This document shows positions 47,851 to 58,683 of a stretch of 64,000 nt of DNA, piece by piece. The stretch is from Pyrrhosoma nymphula. Taxonomy: Eukaryota > Arthropoda > Insecta > Odonata > Coenagrionidae. Under the pieces are notes generated by a model that did not search any database, was not told where the DNA came from, and saw only the letters and a list, made by a program, of their open reading frames with translations. Where the stretch lies: positions 11,566,868-11,630,867 of the forward strand of contig OY754331.1 in NCBI GenBank assembly GCA_963573305.1, in the 5' to 3' direction. Every line of letters starts with the position of its first letter. Positions within the stretch are counted from its first letter, which is position 1. The translations under genes and the position numbers were made by a program.

Positions 47851-48749
47851 GAGATTTATTAAATTATGAAAAATTTTGCTTAGATAAGCAATGTCTGTTC
47901 TTTTATTGCAACTTTTTTATTTCTGGATACGTAGTACATACATTTCCTTGAATAATATTTTTGATAAATTTGGTTCTGAGGTTGTGAATACATAAATTTG
48001 GTTCATATATAAAAAGAGGTCAAGAATAAATTCCATTTGAAAAATGAGGAAAGCTATTGTTTATGATAAGTGACTTGTTATTTTAACAATACCTCGAGAT
48101 TCGTTGCCATCAGTTTTCGAGAGTACATATTGAAGATATTACCTTGTAAACAACTAAATCGCCAGGATTAATACAAATTTACAGATATAGATTATAAATT
48201 AACCGATTAAATGTAAAACGAAGCAATTAGGATGAGAGAAAGTTACCGTCGTGCATGATACACGCCATATAAACGAAGGTAGTCATGTAACTTCCACAAA
48301 AAAAAGAGATATCGCAAATTCACAGAGCTCGCATATTCAAACATGCAATAAATTAGCACGTCTAAGACTGAAGTCCAGCGAAAAAAAACATAATGGATTC
48401 CTACCCACGTGGTTTGTTTGTACAGTTTGGTGCTGTATTTATTTACAATATTAATTTGGTTGCTTGGATCCATTTCTTTGTTGAAAAGTTATATGTCATT
48501 TATTAAATTACGATAAATTTTGCTTAGATAAGCAATGTCTGTTCTTTTATTGCAACTTTTTTTATTTCTGGATATATGGTACATTTCTTAGAATATTCTT
48601 TTTGATAAAGTCGGTTCTTAGTCTAAAATTTTGGCTTCTCCGAAATTAAATGAGTGACTATTTGTAATTGCACGATTTGATAATGCTCAAAAAGTTGAAC
48701 TTTAGTGTTAATTGATGTTTTATGTTGCGAGATCCTATTAAGCTGTTAA

Positions 48750-48840
48750 CTCAGATTTCGACGTTGCATGTCATCATCAGCTTGTGATGATGACGACACC
48801 TGATGACGACGTGCAACGTCGAAACATGGGTCGTTTCTAA
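48750..48840. repeat. paired hammerhead-like motifs, inverted
   Basis: Plus core 48800-48832: CTGATGA, C, stem GACGT/ACGTC with loop GCA, GAAAC, then ATGGGTC. The facing minus core (about 48750-48780) reads CTGATGA, T, GACAT/ACGTC, GAAAT. The two together form an inverted repeat with a short centre. A second, more decayed pair with the same layout is at 49190-49285. Confidence 0.55.
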
Positions 48841-49189
48841 TAAAATTTGTGAGATATTACCATAGGGACAGCGGTGGAAAGATGAAAGCAAAGGCATTAA
48901 CCCGCTCGCTTAGAAGCATTTCCATGGGTCACAATTCAGTCCAGGCACCAGCAAAATACAAGGATAAAAACTATCACTCACGAGTGGAATGCTATCAATT
49001 AGAATTAAAATGGTACTGGTGGAATGCATCACCGAAAATTGATATCGACACAATAACGCATCTGACAACAGTGTATTGAGGTAAATACATAACCTCACTT
49101 CTTGGAACAACCGCTCGTGAGTTAACTATACAGTGAATTTTGTGGATGAGAAGCAATAAATTTGCAATTCCACATGTATTTTTTTAAGA

Positions 49190-49285
49190 AATGACCCAGA
49201 TTTCGACGTTGCACGTAATCATCGGCTTGTGATGATGACGACACCTAATGATGACGTGCAATGTCGAAATATGGGTCGTTTCTTA
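49190..49285. repeat. second inverted hammerhead-like pair
   Basis: Same layout as 48750-48840, with the cores mutated (CTAATGA and CCGATGA) but the GACGT-GCA-RYGTC hairpins kept. Both pairs end in a GGGTCGTTTCT block. Confidence 0.5.
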
Positions 49286-49289
49286 TAAA

Positions 49290-50050
49290 TACAAGTGGAA
49301 TTACAAAGTTAATGCTTCTCATTCACAATGCTAATCATATTCCATCAAGTCACGCCAAGAAACAACGGAGTTTACACAGTGAGTTAACATTACTCGTCAG
49401 TTAGTTTACACATAATTATTTTTTAATTGATACCCCCGTGCCGGAATCCTAAACAGGAACACAATCATACTCCGACCGATGGATCATACAAGAATCACAG
49501 CTGAAAACTGTTAAGGCAATAGAATCTTTAAGTTTTATTCACCCTGACGATTTTTATGCCCAATGACGTCACCTAACCAATAAGGGTCATTTTTTGGACT
49601 CTATATGCCCAAAAAATTATCAATAAAAGAAAATATCAGTGTATAAAGCTCTGCAGGCATTAAAACGCCCTTATCCTTAAAATGCATACCTTTTGGACCC
49701 GCACTCATAAGCTTACATTTTGCATACAGCTCCATACAAGTATGTACTATAATAATCATCGATGTGTATATATATATATATGTCAGTAACACAAGTCTAT
49801 TGTATTCACACGAGAATTACACGTGAAGCTGAATCTTCATTTTGTTGCAGACCTTTTATATATTTGCAAAGTTAAATTAGAAATAGTGGTTGGGAAAGGT
49901 ACCGTTAGTAAATGAAATAGCGATTCTTATTCCTTCTATCGAATTTTGTATTCCGTTCAAAAATCCGAAATTTCTGCAAAAACTTAACGATTTTTCACAA
50001 TATTTTAAGCGTTTTTGAGTCATCGTCCCCATAACGACCACTCTCATTGT
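49290..50050. other. no assignable gene
   Basis: AT-rich, with a short TA run near 49768-49782. Confidence 0.4.
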
Positions 50051-50607
50051 TTAAGGAGGTTCCGCCGCGACTGTTAGCCCAGGAAAAATAAGCAAAATTT
50101 GACCCGAACCCGGAAAAAAATAATAACAAAGCCGGACCTTTTTAGCTGTATTCAGGACCCCTTTGAGATGAACATATCAAAAGTCCCAAGCTCTCCCAGG
50201 TGGGATTACGAAAATATCCTGGAAAAACCTGGAAATACTGGAATTTTCCTGGAATTCGTGCTGTTCGGTAACTAGAAGAGCTAGAGAGGCGTTCTTTTTT
50301 TCTGCCACTCCTGCTTTTAGTGCTCTACATTAGTGAAAGGCGTTCGGCAGCCTCCCGAGGCTCCCGTTCTGATCCTGGTCTACTCTAAGGTCATCAAGTA
50401 CCACATAATGTACTAAAATCGCCTTAAACCAATATTTGCCAGATTAATAAGCTACGAAACGGCATTACTACAGCTTGCTTCGGTGCCTGACACAAGTATA
50501 ACTTTTCTGAGCACCAATACCGGCATCAGCACCCCGAACCTGCCCGCCTACAAGGTGCGGGAAGTGTTCGACCATCCACGGACCTCAGATGTGGATGCAA
50601 AGAATCA

Positions 50608-52855
50608 GTGAAATGTGGTGAAAAAGGACTACAAAAAAATTTGAATGCAAGTAAAACGAGAAAGGATGGTGCCGAGGTATTTTTTAAGGACAAGATGTTG
50701 GTGCTTTTGCATAGCGAGTGCAGAAGGGAGTGCACACGCAGACCGACATCCCCCTCTGCGGAACTTTCAGATCATCTGAAGAGGAGATCATCCACAGACA
50801 CGCCATTTGATTTTAAAGTACATTGTATTTTTTGTGCCAAAAATGTGGATGAAAAGCACCCTGAGAGAAAACCATGGAATGTAGTTGGGACCGTCGAAGT
50901 GATCAAGACTATACGTACCATAAGCAGATGCAGAAAGAGGTGATCGGGATGAGTGGGGAACTGAAGTAATCCTGAGATTAAGCGTAGTGTCCGATCTAGT
51001 CGTGGCAGAAGGCAGGTATCTCAGAGATTGCTATACTTACTTTCAACAAATTGGCTCCTGTAAGCCAGAAATCACATCAGAACGTGGCAAGAGTCGTAAT
51101 GAAGTTGAGTCAAAAAGTGCTGCCTTTGAATTGTTACATGAGAAACTTGAGGAAAATTGCGAAGATGACAGCCAGTACAGCATGGAAGAATTGATGACAA
51201 TACTGGATAAGTATTCAAAGAGTAACCGAGAAAAGTACACTGAAAAAAGGCTGAGGAGTAAACTAGAAGAAAGATAAGGTGACTCAATCGCCTTTACTGA
51301 ACTGCCTGGACGCAGGGGCGTGATGCGTTTCACAGGGGCTGCGCAAAAAATATTAAGCACGAAACGGTACAGTGAGCGGTGCGTGGATAGCCAATGTGAG
51401 GAAACAAGAATAGTAAAATTTGCTGCACAACTTATCAAGCACCCAATCAAGTTACAAGCATACGATAATGCACGGCGGTACATTTATTGCGTAGGTCGTC
51501 CAACTATCCCCATGTATATGCTGTGGATGGTGTTAACATAAAGGCGACAGATGAAGTGAAGTATCTGGGAGTTACGATAACCTCGAACCTATCGTGGGGA
51601 ACACATATAAGAAATATTTGTGGCAGAGCTCTGAAGAAGCTAGGATTCGTCAAGCGTATTGTGGGAAGATTTTCAGATGAAAAAGTAAAAGAGAGGTGCT
51701 ATTTCGCACTCGTCCGGCCACACCTTGAATATGCAGCAAGCATATGGGATCCGGTGCAGAAAGACTTAATTCGGGAACTTAATAAAATACAAAGGAAAGC
51801 TGCGCGATTCATCAAAAACTGCTACGGGCGTACAGACAGCGTTACACAGATGTTAAACGAATTAGGTTGGGAGCCGCTAGAGACTCGGAGGCTGCGCGCT
51901 AGGCTTAAATTACTTGAGCAATTAAGAATAGATATCTTTAAGAGCGACACGGAGAACATCATATTAGAACCCAACTATATTTCCAGGTCCGACAGAAACG
52001 ATAAATTAAGAGAGATATTTTGCCGGACGGATAGGTATGGAATTCGTTTTTCCCCCGAATAATAAGGGACTTTAATAAATGCTAGGCGCAATTAGAGCAT
52101 TTCCTTTTTATATGTAAACGGCTGGTGTCCTAACACCCCCCGCCACACGCCTATTGAGGCGGCTTGCGGGGTAGTATGTAGATGTAGATACTTCTGTGTA
52201 CCCAACACAGAAAGACAAGACTACCTGAGGTAACAACCTTACGCCAAAGCTTCTTGATATTTTTATGTCAGAGCTATTGCCAAAAAATCTAGATACTGTG
52301 AGGAAATGGCTACAGTGATTGAACATGACATAATTGTAGTAATACGTCCTCGCTCGTTCCTATCACCAATCCAAGTAGGACTCGGTGTGGCCCTTCATCG
52401 TTGGTTCGCTTCGAGGTGGCTTATTGATATGCTCCATAAATTAGGCATTTCAGCTTCGTATCAAGAGTGTGAAAAATATGAAGCGTGCTTATCTCTATGC
52501 TCACCTCCTGAAGTGGATATGGATGCTTATATCCTATTTATTTACGACAATGGAGATCACAATCTGCGAAGTCTTGATGGCACAATTCATACTTTAGGAG
52601 GAATTCAGACAATACACCAAAGTCTGCATTGCATATAGATGTAAAAATCTTGCGCCCAAAGCGTGCAGAAATGATTGGAAATGGTTTCAGAAAAGCACAG
52701 TACACCAGTACTTGGCGCCAGATATAAACGGGCTTTCTAAGGTCACACCAGAGAACAGGAATGAGTTGGTGATATGTGAGGACAGCTTGCATATAGCTTT
52801 GTTGAATGCGGCAGACATATGTGAGAAGCGAGGACAAGCCCGCTATATGGTGAGT
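50608..52855 (+). pseudogene. broken protein gene inside the long-repeat element
   Basis: Blocks in order: HCIFCAKNVDEKHPERKPWN (a CxxC zinc-finger-like unit; 50820-50880), SDLVVAEGRYLRDCYTYFQQ with EITSERGKSRNEVESKSAAF, a charged SKSNREKYTEKRLRSKLEER region (to 51277), FTGAAQKILSTKRYSERC (51330), then after the LINE SELLPKNLDTVRKW (52270), EHDIIVVIRPRSFLSPIQVG and LGVALHRWFASRWLIDMLHK, ending ALLNAADICEKRGQARYM (52850). Stops, frameshifts and an internal deletion break it. I recall similar text from uncharacterised, repeat-encoded proteins of arthropods and cnidarians, but cannot give a function. It could be the element's transposase or a captured gene. Confidence 0.6.
51478..52190 (+). mobile_element. 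5'-truncated LINE inserted in the long-repeat element
   Basis: One open frame of 190 codons (51487-52062) covers the reverse transcriptase thumb and C-terminus: VKYLGVTITSNLSWGTHI, then LKKLGFVKRIVGRFSDEKVK, YFALVRPHLEYAASIWDP, RKAARFIKNCYGRTDSVTQM and LGWEPLETRRLRARL. The 3' UTR carries GGTGTCCTAACACCCCC and ends ATGTAGATGTAGATA without a poly(A) tail. The same 3' end occurs at 14587-14660, and a diverged relative occurs inverted at 55009 and 56629. The open frame suggests the insertion is young. Confidence 0.88.
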
Positions 52856-54901
52856 TAATTTTCTACATATATCACTGATCTGCTAGAACTAAATTCAGCA
52901 ATTTTTCGTCAAACTTTTGAATTTAGAAATTTTGTACCGAATAGATTTTTATTAAATCTCATTGCAGTTGACTTTTGACCTAAAGCTGTATACTAAGGCA
53001 TTGCCAATGGTGCTTGCCGCGTCCAGTCAAAATCCTCTGAAAAAAAGCAATAATTAGGTTGGGTGGTTTTCATCTGTTTAAGTCATTCCTGGGTACCATG
53101 AGTGTAATTTTAAAAATTTAATTTAATAAATTGTTTTTGCAGACGATCAGGCACCTCTCGCACCTTGTAGGCGGGCAGGTTCGGGGTGCAGCTGCAGTTA
53201 TTGGTGCTCAGAAAAGTTGTACTTATGTCAGGCACCGAAGCCAGTTGTAGTAATGCCGTTTCGCAGCTTATTAATCTGGCAAATATTGGTTTAAGGCGAT
53301 TTTAGTACATTATGTGGTACTTGATGACCTTAGAGTAGACCAGGATCAGAACGGGAGCCTCGGGAGGCTGCCGAACGCCTTTCACTAATGTAGAGCACTA
53401 AAAGCAGGAGTGGCAGAAAAAAAGAACGCCTCTCTAGCTCTTCTAGTTACCGAACAGCACGAATTCCAGGAAAATTCCAGTATTTCCAGGTTTTTCCAGG
53501 ATATTTTCGTAATCCCACCTGGGAGAGCTTGGGACTTTTGATATGTTCATCTCAAAGGGGTCCTGAATACAGCTAAAAAGGTCCGGCTTTGTTATTATTT
53601 TTTTCCGGGTTAAAACCTAATTTTCCTGGGCTATGTGTGAGTCAAAACAAATACTAAATTCCTCAATTTTTATATTTTATCCAAAAAACCCTGCTTTCGC
53701 TTATGAAATGCATTACCTACAGAAAACCAAAAGTAAAGTAGAAAAAATGCAGATTATTATTCCACGAATGTATTTTAAATTGGCACTTTTTTCCAGCCAT
53801 AGGAGCCGACTAAAGCGCCATTTCCTACGAATGACCGCATTTTGACTTCAATTACGGCAGTAGGTAATTCCCTAATTACTAAAACAATAAGGTGGTAAGA
53901 TGCCTATGTTTTATTTTTATTCAGTTTCTCTCGATTATTTCCTTCACATAAATAGTTTTCCGCAAAAATGGCATTTATATTTTATGGAAAATACAATTTT
54001 TCCCCGTGTTTCTCTCATACTCCTATTGAACGCAATGTAATTTCAAGTTCAATTATAGAATAAAATAGCGTGGAAAGGTATTATTTTGTTGTTCATATCC
54101 GATAGAGGACAGGTTTTTATACAAGTAGACAAAATATGAATAAAATGACATTTAAGTCATTTTACGGTGGAACCAACTTAACTCAATGATTCTTTGCACA
54201 AAATAAGATATGAATGGTTTGTTACAATGTATTAGTGTTGATGTTTTTTCTTCCCGTTCATATTCAACGAGCAACTTCTCTAGTAAGTAATAATAAGAAA
54301 AAGGTATTCATAGTCAACCCTTGCACGTACTATGTAGTAGGTTTCGAGGTGACAAGAGGTTTAACTTTCCAGCATAAGGAAGCGATAGTAAACTCATAAT
54401 ATTTTCAGTACCGCTTCTCAAGAGGGATTTAGGACCATGATGAAAAATCCCCCTCGAAAAACAGACTACGCTCCTTGGTTACGAGAAATGAATAGTTAAT
54501 AACTAATGTATCCGATCTCTCATCACGCGGGATTTGCCTGGTCTGAATATCAGGCAAACCGAGACATAAATTAACTCCACCCTCTTCACAAACCCAAAAC
54601 GAGAAAAATACAAATCCATATACAATTGGGAAGATTTCTAGAAAGAAGATTTTCTCCAGGTTTCTGCATTTTCTAACGCTATCCTCAATATTAAACTCTT
54701 TATCGCTCTTTTTTAAACAGTCCCTGTCGCCAGTTCTCTCAGTACAAGTGAACACCGCTTTCGCCAGAAGGTCATCATCGTATTAGCTGGATTACTACGC
54801 CCATGTCCCATCAATTCGCTCTCCTAAACATCATAAATATTCTATCCGCCTCGATTTTAGGTCTCCCACTTTTATGATTAACTTCACTTTGACCACGAAA
54901 A

Positions 54902-54975
54902 CATCATTACCCGTATCCCGGTCGAGTCAAATGATATTTTATCATGACACCATTTCACCGTCTTTGGTGTATACT
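54902..54975 (+). repeat. SINE family B tail fragment
   Basis: Matches the 3' part of the copy at 22106-22236: a decayed B box (ATCCCGGTCGAGTCAAAT) through CACCGTCTTTGGTGTATA. The head is lost. Confidence 0.55.
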
Positions 54976-55008
54976 CACTACCTCAATTTCCTGACGATTA
55001 ATATTTAT

Positions 55009-55190
55009 CTACATCTAAAAAATACCCTGCAAGCCACCTCAAGGGTGTGTGGCAGGGGATGAGTAGTCACCAACATGCATTACACTCTACCCTAAAGTTA
55101 GTGTAACTACGACTAATTATGCATTAGAATAAATCGCTAATCCTTGTCACGAAGTGGATGCCTCACAAGCATGCACTACACTACAGATGG
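55009..55190 (-). repeat. LINE 3' end, inverted, copy 1
   Basis: On the minus strand it ends GGCTTGCAGGGTATTTTTTAGATGTAGA, the same design as the tail of the LINE at 51478-52190, and upstream of that carries a body (GCATGTTGGTGACTACTCAT and on) shared over about 180 bases with 56629-56810. Confidence 0.65.
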
Positions 55191-55199
55191 AGAGGTACC

Positions 55200-55890
55200 G
55201 TTTGTATAAATGTATTTTGCAACTACACAAATGGACAGAGACTCAAGAGTTATGCTGAAAACATGAACGGCGTGCTGTTAGTACTAGGTAATAGATAAGG
55301 ATTCAAGTATTACGGAGTACTACTAATAGCTACAGTACCTATCGGCAAACCTAGTTAAAAGTCTCTTTGGCAGTTTTTATGTTCCCTTATCGTTCATTCA
55401 TTCCGTAAGTATCACACCTATTTTCAAGACCTTCTCCCAAAGATTACAATCCTTTAGATGGCTGGCTTAAGTCTGTGCCATCTAAACGCATATGGGCACT
55501 ATCAAAGGGCCCCAAGTGCATGGAAGGCTCAACCAGCTTATGGTAATCAACGTAAGAAATTTGGCTAGTGCAATACTTTGCCCAGAGGCTTGAGGTGATA
55601 ATAAGATGCCATTTCGTCAACTTGATGTTAACTGAGAGTTCAGGTCTTGCATACTACGTTATACTGTCGCTTAAATGACGACAGCGTTATCGATAGGGGA
55701 AATAATTAATTTCGGTTTTCAAACCAAGAATATATTTAACCAGAGTTCATAAAACCATAAGGCCTTAGCCGACTATAACCCTGAGTTCATTCCGACATCT
55801 GATATTACCATCTCCCTTTAGATTACCTCCCTGGTCAGAAAGCACCATATTCCTGACCCGCCTCTTCTTGAGAATGATATACACACATAT
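55200..55890. other. no assignable gene
   Basis: No motif-bearing frame; no repeat recognised. Confidence 0.4.
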
Positions 55891-55899
55891 ATGAGTTTG

Positions 55900-56100
55900 A
55901 GTTGGTGTGGTGGCTAGAGAAAGAGAACTGGATTCCCATCTTGGTTCGAATCCCGGCGGTGGCGTAAGATTTTTCAGAGGAATCCTGACTCTACTTGGGG
56001 GTTGTGTTGAGAGCACTTCAAGTGAAGTACTCCTTCCGTCGGATGGGATGTTAAGGTGGTTTGAGCGAGATAGTTCCCTAGTCATAATGGAGACCATATT
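55900..56100 (+). repeat. tRNA-derived SINE
   Basis: A-box-like GTGGTGGCTAGAGA (about 55908) and B-box GGTTCGAATCCC (about 55943) are followed by a body with a CTTCAAGTGAAG palindrome. Not a full tRNA. A different family from A and B by its body. Confidence 0.6.
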
Positions 56101-56625
56101 CAAATTTTATTTTTTATTTCAGCGTCTGTAAGAAGCATGAAATAAATATTGTAATATTAATGGTGCAAAGATATAGATATATATGACCAAATTTTCAGTA
56201 ATTATATAAATAAAGCTACATATAAGTTTCTAACTTGACTCATTTTTTCACGCCGAACGGCTGAAAAACCTTCAAAACAGCAGGTTGTTTGCGATTCTGT
56301 AAAAATTACTGCGGTGAGTAACAGATTAATTTCTAAAAATAGTTGAGAGAACATGCAAACTATGCACCGTTAGTTTTTTACGAAATCTAGGTGTTCCTAT
56401 TTTTTTCAATATTCTCCCTCTGGAGCGCACAGCTGTAATCTATCTCAATTAAAACAGCTTATATTTTGAGGCAAATTTATCGTAAAGTAGTTCGGCAAGG
56501 GGAGGATATTTTGATATTATTGGAAAGATGAGTTTTTAAATTTAAAATGAGGCTAAATTCATGAAATTCGAGGTGAAGTGATTTTTCGCTCCAACTACCT
56601 TAAACCGCGGACCACCTGGCGCCGT
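56100..56625. other. no assignable gene
   Basis: AT-rich spacer without motif. Confidence 0.4.
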
Positions 56626-56628
56626 TCA

Positions 56629-56810
56629 TCTACATCTACAAAATACCCTGCAAGCCACCTCAGGGGTGTTTGGCAGGGGGTGAGTATTCACCAACATGCA
56701 TTACACTCTACCCTAAAGTTAGTGTAACTACGACTAATTATGTATTAGCATAACTCGCTAATGCTTGTCACGAGACGATGCCTCACAAGCATACACTACA
56801 GTTACAGATA
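56629..56810 (-). repeat. LINE 3' end, inverted, copy 2
   Basis: Direct repeat of 55009-55190 over about 180 bases with few differences. The CATCTACATCTACAAAATACC start is the reverse complement of the LINE tail. Confidence 0.65.
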
Positions 56811-57146
56811 TTATCAAAGAGCAGTTCGTTAAGAGCAGCTTTCTCTCCACCCTTCCTCAATTCTCCAGATTATCCATTCATTTATACCAACCCACCTACC
56901 TCTCCAAAATGTCCTCAGTTGTCGGTCGTCCCCCACAGATAACCAGCCAACCCAAGATGTTAAGAGAAAAGGTTGTCTCACTATCAGTCTCTCGCGACGA
57001 AGCCCCGTGACCTCACGGCAGACACCAGCCGTACTCGCTAAGAATACAGCATTGAGATTTTAGTGCTTTTTTAAACTCGTGCTGTGCTTGACTTTTGATT
57101 CCTGAGGTTTGGGTATTGTTTTCTGCTGTGTGCAACACTGAATGTA

Positions 57147-57223
57147 ATGCATTGTGCGGTTGCTACTTGCTCAAATAGGTTTAAAAAGGCAAAAATGTGT
57201 GGAGTTCAAATATCCTTCCACAG
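57147..57223 (+). CDS. orphan THAP-type zinc-finger first exon
   Basis: The ATG at 57147 opens MHCAVATCSNRFKKAKM and runs to ISFHR, where a GTAAGT donor follows (57224). The spacing C-x4-C, the SNR after the second cysteine and the closing SFHR are the hallmarks of the first part of a THAP domain, and an intron directly after FHR is usual in THAP genes. The second half (a W and the C-x2-H pair, AVPTIF-like end) is not found in the next kilobases. It could belong to a gene continuing beyond the window, or be a dead fragment of a THAP-containing transposase. It lies in intron 2 of the secreted-protein gene, 335 bases before exon 2. Confidence 0.6.
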
Positions 57224-57558
57224 GTAAGTGTTCATATTTTTTTAATTATTTACAACGAGGCTTGGTTCCTAAGAATTATGAGTTTCACTCGTGAATTAAC
57301 TCTAAATAATAGAAATGTGACTATCTTGAATAGCTCTGAGAAAACGAGGTGACACGTGTCAATTCTTCGACATTCGGCCGACAAAAAATTCGACTTCTTC
57401 TTCGGCTTCTTCGACATTCGGCTACGCGAGGTCTCTGCCGTGGCGTAATCACCGAAACGTTAACATTGAAATGAGACCACCTTAGTATCTTATCTACCAC
57501 CTTGCAGTCAACCAATCTATTTCGGCGTGCTTTTCATTTCGCTTTTGTTTCCAAACAG

Positions 57559-57790
57559 GGACGTACGTCAAGAGGTCGAAGCGCGGGGCGCTGGCGGCGG
57601 GTCACCACCACGTGCTCGGGAGCCACGTGATCGAGGACCTGGACGCCACCAAGGTGGAGGAGCAGTTGGTGAAGGAGATGGGCAAGGATGTCTGCGTGTA
57701 CGAGGGAGTGTGCGAAGAGTACGCGATGAGCAAGGAGGCGGCCGAGAAGGACGGACAGAACTCGGTCATCGACTGGCCCGAAGTCGTCAG
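57559..57790 (+). CDS. secreted four-cysteine protein, coding exon 2
   Basis: An acceptor TTTGTTTCCAAACAG precedes and a CAG|GTAAGG donor follows. In frame with exon 1 the exon encodes residues 73-149 plus two bases. It starts with RTYVKRSKRG, a strongly basic site (KRSKR, 77-81) where a furin-like protease could release the C-terminal part. Then come a GHHH run and the segment HVIEDLDATKVEEQLVKEMG, and the first two cysteines, VCVYEGVC (118 and 124). The codons are GC-rich at the third position, unlike all surrounding DNA, which supports real coding sequence. Longer frames over the same bases in other phases are shadows. Confidence 0.85.
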
Positions 57791-58560
57791 GTAAGGGAGC
57801 AAAGCAGAGAACCAACTATGTACTAACTAGAGTAAGAAGGGTAGATATAACGTGTCAGTTTGTTAAAATCACTTAGAAATAAGAGTAGGTAATAAAATCC
57901 TTTGTGATTTTCACACCGATTTACAAGGACTACAACCATAATATCGACATTTCGAGTCATTCCAAAAGATCAAATACGATGAGAGGTGTCAAAATACGAA
58001 ACTATCGTCGGTTGCAAATAAATCAGCGTGAATTTCTACGGAAAGACTGATTAACATTTTCACAGAGCAAGTTCAAATCTTCCAAAGCAGAAGTTCAAAT
58101 AAGAGCATATAAAACTCATGGGGATACTTTATAAGGAGCTAAATGACCAGGTAAAAAAAAGGTTTACTTAATTATCAGCTGGCACATTATAGTCATCGAG
58201 CTACGAACTCCGGTAACTAAAATCTGATGCACATAAACATCAAAAGAAGTTTTGCCAACTGGTAATAACACGAATTGACAAGCCCTTCAAACATTCCAAC
58301 TAAAACAAATCAGTATCATTGTATCTCTTGAAAGTGCGTGGGAAGATACTTACTAACAGATTAAATAACAAAACGTGCTTCGAAACTGGACGGTCAGGTG
58401 GATCAGAAGATATTATTCCATGTTGCCGAACAGATAATCCGTACGACAGATAATTCGTATCTCGCAAGTTTCAGTTTGGCAACGCAAATGTTATTTTTCC
58501 CCCCACATTAGATACCTAGGACAGACGAAGGCGACTAAATAAGAGAAGTTCACCCTGAAA

Positions 58561-58655
58561 CAGTGGTGGATACAGAAAAAACTCAAGGGGGCCCCGGGCG
58601 GCCCCGCAAGGGGGGGGCGCGCGCCCCCCGCGCCCCCCATATGTATCCGCCACTG
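58561..58655. mobile_element. 95-bp hAT-like MITE
   Basis: Ends CAGTGGTGGATAC / GTATCCGCCACTG, flanked by the 8-bp duplication CCCTGAAA (58553-58560, 58656-58663). The core is nearly pure G and C and is self-complementary. The same family as 20652-20825 by its ends. Confidence 0.85.
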
Positions 58656-58683
58656 CCCTGAAACATATAGGTCCATTCGCTCC

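Larger units (their letters stand above)
43709..48625. repeat. tandem and inverted field of a 630-bp repeat
   Basis: Block A-B (43709-44340) recurs as partial A plus full B (47855-48414) followed at once by another A (48423-48625), so the right-hand group is a tandem B-A junction. An inverted A copy lies at 45600-45960, flanked by facing hammerhead-like cores at 45527-45571 (minus) and 46074-46116 (plus). The B blocks at 43960-44340 and 48040-48414 are almost identical, including GTTACCGTCGTGCATGATAC. The arrangement resembles the mixed direct and inverted terminal repeats of Penelope-like elements. No intact coding region is present. Confidence 0.7.
50077..53631. mobile_element. unclassified element with about 480-bp inverted repeats
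   Basis: The arms 50077-50562 and 53155-53631 are nearly identical inverted copies starting GCCCAGGAAAA, next to TA on both sides (50075-50076, 53632-53633). Comparison with the empty site in the MITE at 59081 supports a TA duplication. The interior holds broken coding blocks on the plus strand (50608-50943, 50987-51290, 52230-52850) of what looks like one protein, interrupted by a LINE (51478-52190). Apart from the LINE, the element is about 2.8 kb. The superfamily is not recognised. Confidence 0.8.
50051..54181. mobile_element. MITE copy A (TTAAG ends), interrupted
   Basis: The left end TTAAGGAGGTTCCGCCG (50051) and right end CGGTGGAACCAACTTAA (54181) are inverted. The sequence from 53634 onward matches the uninterrupted copy at 59081-59627, including TTTTGTTGTTSATATC-type and TTTTCCCC-type blocks. 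The 3.6-kb long-repeat element sits between TGT and TGTGTGAGTC, where copy B reads straight through. It is therefore an older MITE that served as target. Confidence 0.7.

Noticed and set aside
57527..57826. 99-codon plus frame and 93-codon minus frame over coding exon 2
   Set aside because: Shadows of the real exon, which is read in another phase between a good acceptor and donor.
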